DNA of 64,000 nt from Collinsella sp. (GTDB taxonomy: Bacteria > Actinomycetota > Coriobacteriia > Coriobacteriales > Coriobacteriaceae). Below are positions 49,396 to 59,035 of the stretch, piece by piece. Every line of letters begins with the position of its first letter. Position 1 is the stretch's first letter. A program made the position numbers and the translations under genes. The DNA lies in contig JAGZWV010000004.1 of NCBI GenBank assembly GCA_018378775.1, positions 42,537 to 106,536 of the forward strand. The letters are read 5' to 3'. Under the pieces are notes generated by a model that ran no database searches, was not told the DNA's origin, and saw only the letters and a program-made list of their open reading frames with translations.

Positions 49396-50829
49396 CTAAT
49401 TCCAAGACTGTTGATGCTCTTCGTAGGTTTGCGAGAAGTACTCCTCGTCCTGCGTAATGTAGAAATACAGGTCATCGGAGTCGGTCGGCTCAAGTGTGGC
49501 CTTGAGTGCCTCGAGCGACGGAGAGCAGATGGGCGTGGGCGGTAGGCCCTCGTGCTTATAGGTGTTATACGGACTATCGCTCTGCAGGTCGTCGGCGGTA
49601 ACCTCGCCACCGGTGACATACATCATGGTCGCATCGCTGTTGAGATAGCGCAAACCATCGAGCTTGCCCGCCAGACGGTTGTAGAAGACCGAGGCCACGT
49701 GCGCGCGCTGGTCGACGTTGAGGCCCTCGCGCTCAACGATAGAGGCCAAGTTGACGATGTCGTAGTCGGACATCTCCACACCGTAGCGTTCCTTGATCTT
49801 GGCTTCGCAGCTCGCAAAGTCAAGCGACTTGTACTCGGTCTTAAACTGATCGAGCATAGCGCGAATCACGCCATCGGCCGTCGGCGAATCACCCAACGAA
49901 TAGGTCTTGGGGAATAGGAAGCCCTCGAGTGAATCGTTCGCGGCGTCCTTAAGGAAGCTATAGTCGTCCACGTAGTTGGAGGCCTTGGCCTGGTTGAGGA
50001 AGTCTTCCTTGGAGATGCTGTCGTAGGCCTGGGCCACACGGTCGGCGACTTGATCGACCGTCAGGCCCTCAGGGATAGTCAGCGCATTAGAGCCCGCGTT
50101 GGGACCTTCCATGAGCTGCTGAACAACCTTGGTCGCATCCATGAGTGTAGTGAACGAATAAGTACCAGGCTTGAGCGACATATCGGCATTGAGCTTTTTC
50201 ACCGCCGCATAATAATCCTTGGGATTTTCGACGATATGGTTCTCGGAGAGAATCGAGGCGATCGTATCGCCCGAAGCACCGTCGGGAATGGTCACCGTAA
50301 CCTGCTGACCAGCCGTGACCTTCGTATCCCCACCGGCGAAGAAGCCCTTGACGGCCGGCACGGCAAAGAAAGCGATCGCAGCAAGCGCAAGCACGGCGAC
50401 GACGCCACCGATAATCATAGGCACCGGGGAGCTTTTCTTTTGAGCACCGCGACGAGCATGCGTGTTGTAGCTCGAGCGGGTCGCCGGAGCAACGCCATGC
50501 GAACCGCGAGCGTGATGCGAATGCGATTGAGGGGCCTGAGTTCGCTGGGTAGGTGCCTGCTGCTTAAAGCGGGTACCGCCTGCAGGCTGGGCCGTACGAG
50601 CAGTGGGCTGTTGAGCCGCGTGAGAAGCCGAATGCTGAACCGAACGAGCAGAAGGCTGCTGACCCGTCCGTTGAACAGGTTGGGCCGAATGAGAGAAGGA
50701 CTGCACCGAGCGCGCGGCAGGCTGAGCTGCGCGCTGCGTCGGCTGTGCCGGACGCTGGCCAGGCTGGGCAGGGCGCGACGCCGGCTGCCGTGTACGATTC
50801 TGCTGGCGCGGATCGGAAGCGCTAGACAT
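49396..50829 (-). CDS. mltG: Endolytic transglycosylase MltG
   Basis: Cleaves nascent peptidoglycan strands at the membrane. It has 477 residues. A long Gln/Arg/Ala/Ser/Pro-rich cytoplasmic region (about 1-135) is followed by one helix, PVPMIIGGVVAVLALAAIAFFAV, and then an outer LysM-like and YceG domain. SIVEREGLNVDQRAHVASVFYNRLAG contains the catalytic Glu. ATG 50829 follows GAGGAGGT and overlaps ruvX by eight bases. The low-complexity tail (QPAQRTAQP-like repeats) recalls that of the L,D-transpeptidase at 1331. Confidence 0.92.
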   Translation of the reverse strand: MSSASDPRQQNRTRQPASRPAQPGQRPAQPTQRAAQPAARSVQSFSHSAQPVQRTGQQPSARSVQHSASHAAQQPTARTAQPAGGTRFKQQAPTQRTQAPQSHSHHARGSHGVAPATRSSYNTHARRGAQKKSSPVPMIIGGVVAVLALAAIAFFAVPAVKGFFAGGDTKVTAGQQVTVTIPDGASGDTIASILSENHIVENPKDYYAAVKKLNADMSLKPGTYSFTTLMDATKVVQQLMEGPNAGSNALTIPEGLTVDQVADRVAQAYDSISKEDFLNQAKASNYVDDYSFLKDAANDSLEGFLFPKTYSLGDSPTADGVIRAMLDQFKTEYKSLDFASCEAKIKERYGVEMSDYDIVNLASIVEREGLNVDQRAHVASVFYNRLAGKLDGLRYLNSDATMMYVTGGEVTADDLQSDSPYNTYKHEGLPPTPICSPSLEALKATLEPTDSDDLYFYITQDEEYFSQTYEEHQQSWN

Positions 50830-51250
50830 GCGAAACCTCCTCGTTTTTACGATCGAGCCACGTCTGCAAAAACAGGCTGGCGGCAATCATGTCGATCTTG
50901 CCCCTCATCTGCTTTTCGTTGAGGCCCTGCTCGCGCAGGATACGCTTGGCCTCTTGCGAAGACAGACGTTCGTCCTCAAACTCCAGCGGAAGATCGAGCT
51001 CGTCGGCAATCTTTTGCGCCACGGCGGCAACGCGCTCGGCCTGGGGGCCGGGCTCACCGGCCATGGTCAGGGGGCGTCCGCTTACCAGGATGTCGGGCTC
51101 ATAGTCCTCAACCAGGTAGCGGAACGTCTTGGCCATACCGGTGACCTCGGCAGCCGGAAGCACCTTGACAGGCATCGCCATCTTGCCATCACGGCTCGAG
51201 ACGGCGATGCCAATCCTGGTCTCCCCTATGTCCAGCGCGAGCGCAACCAC
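50822..51250 (-). CDS. ruvX: Holliday junction resolvase-like RuvX/YqgF
   Basis: RNase H-fold protein (142 residues) linked with 16S rRNA 5' processing. VALALDIGETRIGIAVSS is the N-terminal Asp motif. YEPDILVSGRPLTMAGEPGPQAERV, ERLSSQEAKRIL and KIDMIAASLFLQTWLD follow the family. It starts 18 bases after the alaS stop. Confidence 0.94.
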   Translation of the reverse strand: MVALALDIGETRIGIAVSSRDGKMAMPVKVLPAAEVTGMAKTFRYLVEDYEPDILVSGRPLTMAGEPGPQAERVAAVAQKIADELDLPLEFEDERLSSQEAKRILREQGLNEKQMRGKIDMIAASLFLQTWLDRKNEEVSHV

Positions 51251-51267
51251 AGCGACTTCTTAGATTC

Positions 51268-53925
51268 TTAGGCGCCGAGCGCGGTCTTAGCGGCCGCGAG
51301 GGCATCGGCGATGCCGGCAGCATTCTTGCCACCGGCCTGGGCCATGTTGGGACGACCGCCACCGCGACCGTCGACCAGACCCGCGATCTGCTTGATCACG
51401 TTACCGGCGTGGAAACCGGCCTTGACGGCGTCATCGGAGCCGGCAGCGAGCAGGGCCGGAGTGCCCTTCTCAGTCACGCTGGCGACGACACAAGCGACAG
51501 GGCCGGCGACCTTCTGATGCACGGTATCCCATACGTTGCGCAGGTCGGCAGCCTCAAGGCCCTGGAGCTCAGCGACAACGAGCTTATAGCCGTCGAGCTC
51601 GACGGCGCCCTCGATGGCGCTGGAGATGGCGTCGGAGGAGCCACCGGTCAGAGCCTTTTTGAGCTTGTTGGACGTCTCGCGCAGCTCAGCCTGTAGGTTC
51701 TCCACGCGGGCGGGAACCTCGTCGACGCGGCACTTGAGCGCAGCGGCGGCGGCGTCAACGAGCGCCAGGCGGTCGGCCATGTAGTCGAGGGCACCCTTAG
51801 AGGTCACGGCCTCGATACGGCGGACATTGGAGCCCGTGGAGGACTCGGAAATGATCTTGAACAGACCAATCTCTGCGGTATTGGCGGCATGGGTGCCACC
51901 ACAGAGCTCGCGGGAGAACGGCTGGTCCTCGGCGCCCACGGAGACGACGCGGACGACATCGCCGTACTTCTCTCCAAACAGAGCGACAGCGCCGGCAGCC
52001 TTAGCCTCGTCGATGCCCATGACACGGGTCACGACCGGCTTGGAAGCGAAGATCTGCTGGTTGACCAGGTCCTCGACAGCCTTGAGCTGCTCGGAGGACA
52101 GGGCCTCGAAGTGCGTAAAGTCAAAGCGAAGGTGCTCGGGCGTCACCAGCGAGCCGGCCTGGGAGACGTGCTCGCCCAGGACCTGCTTAAGGGCGGCGTC
52201 GAGCAGGTGCGTGGCGGTGTGGTTGCGGCGCAGGAAGCCACGGCGCTCGGCGTCGAGCGCGGCGGTAACAGCGGCACCGACAGTCAGCGTGCCATCGGCA
52301 ACGTGCGCGACGTGGGCATACAGGCCGTTGTGGTTCTTGGTGTCGGCAACGGTCAGAACAACGCCCTCGGCGGAAAGCTTGCCGGCATCACCCTGCTGAC
52401 CACCCATCTCGGCATAGAACGGGGTGCGGTCGAGCACAACCTCGACGTCCTCGCCGGCGGCAGCGGACTCGACGGACTCGCCGTTGCGCACGATGGCGAC
52501 AACCTTGGCGCCCTCGATCACATCGTTGTCATAGCCGTCGAACTCGGTCGCGGCGACCTTGTCGGAAAGCTCGACCCACACGTCGTTGAAGCTGCCCCAG
52601 GCGTCGCCCTTGGCATTGGCGCGGGCGCGGGCCTTCTGGTCCTCCATGCAGGCAGTGAAGCCGTCCATATCGACGTCGTGACCAGCGGTGCCGGCGATCT
52701 CGACGGTCAGATCGATGGGGAAACCAAAGGTGTCGTGCAGCTTAAAGGCGACATCGCCCGGAAGCACGGCGCCCTCGGCAAGTGCTGCCAAGGCCTCGTC
52801 CAGATAGACGCGGCCGTTGTCGAGCGTCGTGGAGAAGCGCTCCTCCTCGGAGGCGACGATACCCTTGACGAGGGCGACGTTCTTGAGCAGCTCGGGATAA
52901 GCCTCGCCCATCTGAGCGTTGACTTCGTCGATGAACTTGGTCAGGAAGGCGCCCTCGATGCCCAGCAGGCGGCCGTGGAACACGGCGCGGCGGAGCAGGC
53001 GGCGCAGGACGTACTCGCGGCCCTCGTTACCGGGCAGGATGCCGTCCGAGATCATAAAGTCGACGGCACGGGAGTGGTCGGCGATGATGCGCAGGGAGCG
53101 GCTGGCGCCGGAGTAATCGTCGGCGTCATAGGTCTTGCCGCTGATCTCCTCACCGAGCTTGATGAGGTGCTGCATCAGATCGCCGTCGTAGTTAGCGGTC
53201 TTGTGCTGCATGATGGCGGCCATGCGCTCAAGGCCCATGCCCGTATCGAGGTTACGGTGCGGCAGCTCCGGCATGGAGCCGTCCTCCTGGCGGTCGTACT
53301 GGGTAAAGACGAGGTTCCAGAACTCCAGGAAGCGGTCGCAGTCGCAGCCAGGCTTGCAGTCGGGGCTGCCGCAGCCGACCTCCTCGCCCATGTCAAAGTA
53401 AATCTCGGAGCACGGACCGCAGGGGCCGGTGGGGCCAGCGGCCCAGAAGTTGTCGTCCTCGCCCAGGCGGGAGATGTGGTCCTCAGCAACACCCAGGGAG
53501 CGCCACACGTCATGGGTCTCATCGTCCTCGGTAAAGACGGTAAAGTACAGGCGGTCGAGCGGCAGCTTGAACTCCTTGGTGATGAGCTCAAAGGCCCAGG
53601 CGCAGGCCTGCTGCTTGGAGACGCCGCCAAAGGAGAAGTCGCCGAGCATCTCGAAGAAGGACAGGTGACGGCCATCCTCGCCGATGCAATCGATGTCGTT
53701 GGTGCGGACGCACTTCTGGCAGGAGATAGCGCCGATCTCCTTCATGGTCTTCTTGCCCTGGTAGTACTCCTTAAACTGGTTCATGCCAGCGTTGGCAAGC
53801 AACAGCGAAGGATCGTCGGGGACGAGGGACGAAGAAGGATAGAGCTTAAGACCGCGCTCCTCAAAGAAGTTGAGGAACTTGGAGCGGATCTCGGCCGTAG
53901 TCATTGACGGGTAGTCAGCACTCAT
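51268..53925 (-). CDS. alaS: Alanine--tRNA ligase
   Basis: Charges tRNA-Ala. It has 885 residues, the normal length. The N-terminal class II catalytic core has FFEERGLKLYPSSSLVPDDPSLLLANAGMNQFKEYY and RLGEDDNFWAAGPTGPCGPCSEIYFD. A tRNA-recognition region follows. The editing domain has RNHTATHLLDAAL and CGGTHAANTAEIG, the zinc ligands. A C-terminal DHHA1-type domain ends VDGRGGGRPNMAQAGG. ATG 53925 follows GAGGAG; an in-frame ATG at 54015 lies 30 codons upstream without a site. It is the first gene of the long leftward superoperon. Confidence 0.96.
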   Translation of the reverse strand: MSADYPSMTTAEIRSKFLNFFEERGLKLYPSSSLVPDDPSLLLANAGMNQFKEYYQGKKTMKEIGAISCQKCVRTNDIDCIGEDGRHLSFFEMLGDFSFGGVSKQQACAWAFELITKEFKLPLDRLYFTVFTEDDETHDVWRSLGVAEDHISRLGEDDNFWAAGPTGPCGPCSEIYFDMGEEVGCGSPDCKPGCDCDRFLEFWNLVFTQYDRQEDGSMPELPHRNLDTGMGLERMAAIMQHKTANYDGDLMQHLIKLGEEISGKTYDADDYSGASRSLRIIADHSRAVDFMISDGILPGNEGREYVLRRLLRRAVFHGRLLGIEGAFLTKFIDEVNAQMGEAYPELLKNVALVKGIVASEEERFSTTLDNGRVYLDEALAALAEGAVLPGDVAFKLHDTFGFPIDLTVEIAGTAGHDVDMDGFTACMEDQKARARANAKGDAWGSFNDVWVELSDKVAATEFDGYDNDVIEGAKVVAIVRNGESVESAAAGEDVEVVLDRTPFYAEMGGQQGDAGKLSAEGVVLTVADTKNHNGLYAHVAHVADGTLTVGAAVTAALDAERRGFLRRNHTATHLLDAALKQVLGEHVSQAGSLVTPEHLRFDFTHFEALSSEQLKAVEDLVNQQIFASKPVVTRVMGIDEAKAAGAVALFGEKYGDVVRVVSVGAEDQPFSRELCGGTHAANTAEIGLFKIISESSTGSNVRRIEAVTSKGALDYMADRLALVDAAAAALKCRVDEVPARVENLQAELRETSNKLKKALTGGSSDAISSAIEGAVELDGYKLVVAELQGLEAADLRNVWDTVHQKVAGPVACVVASVTEKGTPALLAAGSDDAVKAGFHAGNVIKQIAGLVDGRGGGRPNMAQAGGKNAAGIADALAAAKTALGA

Positions 53926-54119
53926 AGAGGGAATCTCCTCGGTTTCACATCGAAACAGTTCAAACGTAACGATATTACCATCCCACCGCGCCCATGCAAA
54001 AAAGAGGGCCGCCAAACAGCGACCCTCCAGCGAAAGTGCACGTTATTTGGGACCGAGCAAGCCTTTGAAAAAAAGCTGCTGTAGAATTACATATAAGAGT
54101 CACCCGGAAGGAGCGATCG

Positions 54120-54359
54120 ATGAAAAGTAAAGGATTTGTCCTGAATGCACTTCTGGTTGTAGCACTTTTAGCGCTCTTGGCCTTCTCATGCTGGTACGCA
54201 AACCAACCAGCATTTGGCTACTTATTGTATGCAGTAATGTCCGGCGATAAGGCTTATTACACTCTACGCGCAATTGACGTTCTCTTTTTCTATGTAGCCG
54301 GCCCCTTATCAATCGCTTTGCTCGCGTTTCTTGTCATTTACAACTTCAAGAAACGTTAA
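54120..54359 (+). CDS. Small orphan membrane protein (two helices)
   Basis: Seventy-nine residues starting MKSKGFVLNALLVVALLALLAF, with a second hydrophobic stretch near 52-75 and a basic end KKR. ATG follows AAGGAG. Its base composition is clearly more A/T-rich than its neighbours. No known family was recognised. The upstream 190 bases, between it and alaS, contain little else apart from the divergent promoters. It converges with the AI-2E gene, and there are only six bases between their stops. Confidence 0.7.
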   Translation: MKSKGFVLNALLVVALLALLAFSCWYANQPAFGYLLYAVMSGDKAYYTLRAIDVLFFYVAGPLSIALLAFLVIYNFKKR

Positions 54360-54365
54360 TAGGAC

Positions 54366-55778
54366 CTATTTAGAATCCGAATCGTCCATGGAACCGTCGA
54401 TGCCGGTTTTGGTGTCGTCGTCCGTATTGGAATCATCATCCTTGGCGAAGGGGTTCTTGAAGAAGCCCGTCGCATCGGGCTGCAGACCCGAGAGCTTGAT
54501 CCAGGGATTATCGAGCTCGGGCTTGGGCATGGCCTGGGCCTCGGGCGCAGTCTCGTTACCGATGAGCTCGGACTCATAAATGAAGGTGTCGTCGCCGAGC
54601 GCGTCGTAGGCGGCGACCGGGTTGCCATCGGCATCGCGGTACGGTGTGCCCTTAAAAACGGCGCCGTCATAGGCCACAAGCTGTCGGCCGGTCTCATTCT
54701 CGAAGTAGTACACGAAGATACCCTTGAGGGCCGCACACAGCGGGATGGCAATAATCATGCCGATGGGACCCATGAGTGCCGAGCCAATAACGAGCGCCGT
54801 GAGGCTCATGATGGGATGCACCTGCACTGAGCTCTGCATGACCTTAGGAGAAATCACGTTGTCTGTGACGTTTTGCGCGACCATCGTCACGATGAGCGTC
54901 CATAACGCCAACATGGGGCTGAACATGAAACCGAGCACCGTGGCGATTGCTGCGCTCACCCAAGGACCAACGACCGGAACCAAATGCATGATGCCGGTAA
55001 AGATAGCCATGAGCGCCGCATACGGATGGCCGATGATCATAAAACCGATAAAGGCGAGGAAACCACCGCAGATGGACGTCACGACCATACCGCGCATGTA
55101 GCCGCCGACAGAGCGAGAAAGGATGGCGACCATAAAGCGGTACGAGGTCTCCTTCTCCTGACCGATGATGGTGCAAATCTCGTGGTGCATGCGAGGGTAG
55201 TCGCAGGCCATCCAGTACGCAAGCACCAGACCAAGGAAGATAACGAACAACTGCGAAGCCGTATTGGTGATGAGCGGGAACACACCGCGGCCAAGCTCGG
55301 CAGCGATCTGAGACACATACTTCGATGCCACGGCAACCAGCGACGAAAGATTATCGTCCAAATACTCCTTGAGCGGCGTGTTATTGAGCGTCTTGGCATG
55401 CGAGATCATCTCGTTGAGATCGCCACCCGCAACACGAAGCTGCTCGGGCAGGCGGCTCAGGACTTCCATGATCTGACCAAAGAGAATCGGCGACAAGATG
55501 CAAACGACACCGACGAGCACGGCAACAACAACAATTAGCGCGATAAGCGAACCGATGCCGCGATTCACGCCATGGTGCTCGAGCCAGTTAGTGATCGGGG
55601 ACATCACAAAAGCAATGATGGAGCCGACGGCAAGAAACTCAATAACCGGTGCCAGGATGCCCATAAGGTTAAAGATGACAGCGGCGATGACAATGCAGCC
55701 GACAACAGCCCAAATGCGCAGCGTCAGAATGCGGGTGTCGCGCAGCACGCGATCGGTTTGCTGGGGGTGCTCACTCAT
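54366..55778 (-). CDS. AI-2E family transporter
   Basis: Integral membrane protein of 470 residues of the PerM/YdiK family, which exports small molecules, in some cases autoinducer-2. There are about eight helices. AVIEFLAVGSIIAFVMSPITNWL, LPEQLRVAGGDLNEMISHAKTL, VVGPWVSAAIATVLGFM and AQNVTDNVISPKVMQSSVQVHPIMSLTALVIGSALMG are typical. The C-terminal 90 residues are hydrophilic and acidic. The substrate is not readable. It overlaps the sigma factor gene by four bases, which may mean coordinated stress expression. Confidence 0.88.
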   Translation of the reverse strand: MSEHPQQTDRVLRDTRILTLRIWAVVGCIVIAAVIFNLMGILAPVIEFLAVGSIIAFVMSPITNWLEHHGVNRGIGSLIALIVVVAVLVGVVCILSPILFGQIMEVLSRLPEQLRVAGGDLNEMISHAKTLNNTPLKEYLDDNLSSLVAVASKYVSQIAAELGRGVFPLITNTASQLFVIFLGLVLAYWMACDYPRMHHEICTIIGQEKETSYRFMVAILSRSVGGYMRGMVVTSICGGFLAFIGFMIIGHPYAALMAIFTGIMHLVPVVGPWVSAAIATVLGFMFSPMLALWTLIVTMVAQNVTDNVISPKVMQSSVQVHPIMSLTALVIGSALMGPIGMIIAIPLCAALKGIFVYYFENETGRQLVAYDGAVFKGTPYRDADGNPVAAYDALGDDTFIYESELIGNETAPEAQAMPKPELDNPWIKLSGLQPDATGFFKNPFAKDDDSNTDDDTKTGIDGSMDDSDSK

Positions 55779-56566
55779 GAACGAATCATCACTCCGTCGG
55801 GGTCGATCTTGTCCTGAATCTTCTTAAGCGTGCGGCGCAGCAGACGCGAAACCTGCACCTGAGAAATACCCAGCTTCTTGGCGATCTCGATCTGGGTCAT
55901 GCCCTTCACAAAGCGCAGCTCGATCACCTCGCGCTCGCGCGGCGAGAAATCACGGATGGCTTCCTCGATCACTAGGCGGTCATCGGTAAAGTCGAGCTCG
56001 TTGTCGTCGTCGGCGTAACGGTCGAGAATCGAAGGGGCATCGTCGGAATCGGACGCACCAGGAGCCTCGATGGGCACCGAGGTATAGGCCGAAGACGATT
56101 CCATAGCCTCGAGGACCTCATCGACCGTCACGTCCAAGTACTCAGCGATTTCCTCAACCTTAGGCGAGCGCTGTAGCTCGTTGGTGAGCTTATCGGTAGC
56201 CTGGTTGACCTTGGCCGAGAGCTCCTGCAAGCGACGGGGCACGCGCACGCTCCAGCCCTTGTCGCGGAAGTGACGCTTAATCTCGCCCAAGATGGTAGGC
56301 GTGGCAAACGTGGTGAACTCGAGTCCGCGCTCAGGGTCAAAGCGGTCGATAGCCTTGAGCAGGCCCAAATAACCAACCTGCATCAGGTCATCGAGCGGCT
56401 CGCCGCGGTTCTTAAACTTGTTGGCAAGAAACCTTACCAGGTTCATGTGGGACATGACGAGCTGCTCGCGTGCGTCCGGGTCACCGGTCTCTTTATAGCG
56501 ACGAAACAGCTCGCGGGTTTTCTCCTTGTCCCAAGCGGTCTTACCGCTCCGGGAACGTTCGGTCAT
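55775..56566 (-). CDS. RNA polymerase sigma factor, SigB/SigF/SigG subfamily
   Basis: Alternative sigma-70 factor of 263 residues. Region 2 has LVMSHMNLVRFLANKF, EPLDDLMQVGYLGLLKAIDRFDP and FTTFATPTILGEIKRHFRDKGWSVRVPRRLQEL. Region 3 covers about 110-160. Region 4 has LVIEEAIRDFSPREREVIELRFVKGMTQIEIAKKLGISQVQVSRLLRRTL. This is the stress/sporulation group, normally kept in check by an RsbW-like anti-sigma factor. That gene lies one base upstream. It is likely the general stress sigma of this non-sporulating organism. Confidence 0.93.
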   Translation of the reverse strand: MTERSRSGKTAWDKEKTRELFRRYKETGDPDAREQLVMSHMNLVRFLANKFKNRGEPLDDLMQVGYLGLLKAIDRFDPERGLEFTTFATPTILGEIKRHFRDKGWSVRVPRRLQELSAKVNQATDKLTNELQRSPKVEEIAEYLDVTVDEVLEAMESSSAYTSVPIEAPGASDSDDAPSILDRYADDDNELDFTDDRLVIEEAIRDFSPREREVIELRFVKGMTQIEIAKKLGISQVQVSRLLRRTLKKIQDKIDPDGVMIRS

Positions 56567-56567
56567 A

Positions 56568-56945
56568 TTAGATATCCGCCTTGAGGTCGAGGGAAAGCGT
56601 CAGGGGCGCCGTAGTCTTTTCGTAGGAGTCGCACACGCTCGCGAGGATGAGCTCGGCATACACCGCAGCCTGGTCGTCTTCATCGACCGTAGCCTGGTCG
56701 CCAAAGGTAATAGTCATGCCAACGTGGGTCTCATCGACATCGAATTTGATGGTGATGTCATCGCAGTCGACCGCGGTGCAACCAAAGATGAAAGCCTCCT
56801 CAGCAGCCATGCGGATGTCCTCGATGCGATCGACAGACATAGAGCACAGGGCACCAACGTTGGCTGCCGTCATGCGCACAAGGCGAGCGAGACGCGGGTC
56901 ACCGGCAACGGTCAGCGTGATAGGGCAGTTTGCTTCGCTACTCAT
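56568..56945 (-). CDS. RsbW-like anti-sigma factor with degenerate ATP-binding motifs
   Basis: It has 125 residues and the size and position of RsbW, the switch protein that binds SigB/F and phosphorylates RsbV. The region DRIEDIRMAAEEAFIFGC corresponds to the N-box, but the essential Asn is missing. The D-x-G-x-G box appears as TFGDQATVDED, so ATP binding should be lost. Sigma-factor binding could remain. No RsbV (STAS) gene lies nearby; the next gene upstream is a DUF948 protein. Its start overlaps that gene by eight bases. Confidence 0.7.
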   Translation of the reverse strand: MSSEANCPITLTVAGDPRLARLVRMTAANVGALCSMSVDRIEDIRMAAEEAFIFGCTAVDCDDITIKFDVDETHVGMTITFGDQATVDEDDQAAVYAELILASVCDSYEKTTAPLTLSLDLKADI

Positions 56946-57525
56946 CGCAGGACTCCTCAGAGGTCTCGGCGGGCGTATAGGTGTAATACTGAGCCGGCTT
57001 GGATACAGACTTCTGACCATCATCGTCGCCCGCGGCGGCCTCGTCCTCGCCAATTAGGACGCGCTCGGTAGGCTGCTCGGCCTCCGCAGCGGCAGCGGCG
57101 AGCTTGCGATCGGCGTCGGCTGCAGGAGCCTTCACCTTATTGAAGAGCTTCTGCACAGCACCGGCGGCAGAGTCGGTCACGCTCGACACAGCATTGCTGG
57201 CCTCGGCCATGCTGCCCGTAACCTCGGAAATGTCGCGAACCACGGCTTCGACCTCTACGAGATTGGAGGTAAGGGCATCAACTGCCGTCTTGCTCGACTT
57301 AAGCAGCGGCTCCATCTGGGCAAGCGCCGGCGTAAGCTCATCGACAGCGCCATCGAGCTTTGCCACCACAGGCTGAGCCTCGGCGATGGTGTTGTTGAGG
57401 TCGTTCACGGTCTTATCGAGCGAGTCGACAACATTGCGGGTCTTGCGCAGGGTAAGCGCGAGCTCAGCGATGGCCCACACGCCGGCAACGGCGAGCAGCA
57501 GCAGGGCGATTTGAATGGGACTCAT
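56938..57525 (-). CDS. DUF948 family membrane-anchored protein
   Basis: It has 195 residues. One N-terminal helix (LLLLAVAGVWAIAELALTL) is followed by a long region of heptad-like repeats (about 25-130: VVDSLDKTVNDLNNTIAEAQPVVAKLDGAVDEL and more), predicted coiled coil. The tail is Ala/Asp/Glu-rich. Related proteins of Staphylococcus and Bacillus are linked with general stress. Their biochemical role is unknown. Cotranscribed with the sigma-factor pair. Confidence 0.78.
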   Translation of the reverse strand: MSPIQIALLLLAVAGVWAIAELALTLRKTRNVVDSLDKTVNDLNNTIAEAQPVVAKLDGAVDELTPALAQMEPLLKSSKTAVDALTSNLVEVEAVVRDISEVTGSMAEASNAVSSVTDSAAGAVQKLFNKVKAPAADADRKLAAAAAEAEQPTERVLIGEDEAAAGDDDGQKSVSKPAQYYTYTPAETSEESCDE

Positions 57526-57625
57526 ACAAGCCTCCCGGAAGAATCGAAATACAGACGCTTTTCATGGTACCCCAAAGGGGACCGAACATGCCAAGAGCAG
57601 CAACGTGGGACAAAATTATCAGCAG

Positions 57626-58975
57626 CTACCTCGGTGCATTCCCGCTGCGGTCTCGTTCGCTTTGCTCTACGCGCCACTCTTCCCAGCCGCGCCCGGCAGG
57701 CTGCCAAAATGCACCGCGTTCCAAGCCTTCGGGCAAATAGCGCTGATCGACCCAGCCTTCGGGATAATCATGTGGATACTTATACACACCGTATTCATCG
57801 CTGCCCGGGCGATGGCGATCGCGCAGATAACTCGGCACCTCGCGAAGCCCACTAGAATGGATATCGGCCAGCGCCGCATCGATCGAAGCCTCACACGCGT
57901 TGGATTTTGGCGCCAAGCACACATAGAGTGCAGCCTGAGCCAGGTTAATGCGGCACTCGGGATAGCCAATGACCTCGGCAGACTTAAACGCGGCATGCGC
58001 CACCAAAAGCGCCTGCGGGTCGGCGTTGCCAACATCCTCAGAAGCGTGAATCATAATGCGGCGAGCGATAAACTTAGGATCCTCCCCAGCATCGATCATG
58101 CGCGCGAGCCAATAGATCGTGGCATCGGGGTCACTACCGCGCATGGACTTGATGAACGCACTGATGATGTCGTAGTGCATGTCGCCGTTTTTGTCATACG
58201 TAAAGCCGCGACGCGGGTTGGCAATCTTCACGTCATCCACGGTGATGGGATAGCGCTCCCCCGCCGCAGGCGCTGGCGTTCCCTCGGTATCGGGACGCGT
58301 GACGGCAATCTCGCTCGCAAGCTCGAGCGTCGTGAGCGCCGAGCGAGCGTCACCCGCTGCCAGCGTGCAAATGGTCTTGACCGTATCCTCATCGGCCGAG
58401 AACTTTCCGTTCAAGCCCTGTGGTGCCTCGAGCGCACGCTCAATAAGTGTGGCGATATCCTCATCCTTCAGATGTTCAAGCTCCACCACGCGCCCGCGCG
58501 ACAACAGTGCCGAGTTGACCTCAAAGTACGGGTTCTCTGTCGTAGCGCCAATCATAATGACGGTACGGTTCTCAACTGCATGCAGCAGGGCATCCTGCTG
58601 CGACTTAGAGAAGCGGTGAATCTCATCGATGAATAGAATGGTGCGGCGGTCGTACGTATTCAGGCGCGTCTTGGCCTCATCAATCACACGACGCAGGTCC
58701 TTCACGGTACCCGTGACGGCGCTGACCTCGACAAACTCGCTCTTGGTATGGTTGGCGATAATGTGGGCCAGCGTCGTCTTGCCCGTACCGGCAGGCCCGT
58801 ACAGAATCACGCTCGAAAGCACGTCGTGCTCGATCGCGGCACGCAGCCATGAACCCTTACCGACGGCCTTTTGCTGGCCCACGTACTCGTCGAGCGAATT
58901 GGGGCGCATGCGCACCGCAAGCGGCGCATTCTGAAAGGAACGCTCGCGCGTCGAAGCAGAAAAAAGGTCGTCCAT
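57626..58975 (-). CDS. rarA: Replication-associated recombination ATPase RarA (MgsA)
   Basis: AAA+ protein of 449 residues acting at stalled replication forks. Walker A is YGPAGTGKTTLAHIIANHT, Walker B ILFIDEIHRFSKSQQDALLHAVENRTVIMIGATTENP. C-terminal RarA features include IISAFIKSMRGSDPDATIYWLARMI and ASEDVGNADPQALLVA. ATG 58975 (MDDLFS) fits other RarA starts; ATG 58981 is two codons earlier. A TTTTGTCCCAC half-site follows just downstream at about 57604-57615. Confidence 0.94.
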   Translation of the reverse strand: MDDLFSASTRERSFQNAPLAVRMRPNSLDEYVGQQKAVGKGSWLRAAIEHDVLSSVILYGPAGTGKTTLAHIIANHTKSEFVEVSAVTGTVKDLRRVIDEAKTRLNTYDRRTILFIDEIHRFSKSQQDALLHAVENRTVIMIGATTENPYFEVNSALLSRGRVVELEHLKDEDIATLIERALEAPQGLNGKFSADEDTVKTICTLAAGDARSALTTLELASEIAVTRPDTEGTPAPAAGERYPITVDDVKIANPRRGFTYDKNGDMHYDIISAFIKSMRGSDPDATIYWLARMIDAGEDPKFIARRIMIHASEDVGNADPQALLVAHAAFKSAEVIGYPECRINLAQAALYVCLAPKSNACEASIDAALADIHSSGLREVPSYLRDRHRPGSDEYGVYKYPHDYPEGWVDQRYLPEGLERGAFWQPAGRGWEEWRVEQSERDRSGNAPR

Positions 58976-59035
58976 AGCCATCCCGTGTATCAATCAAAAA
59001 CGTTTTCCACTAACAGTATACCGAATTAATACGAA

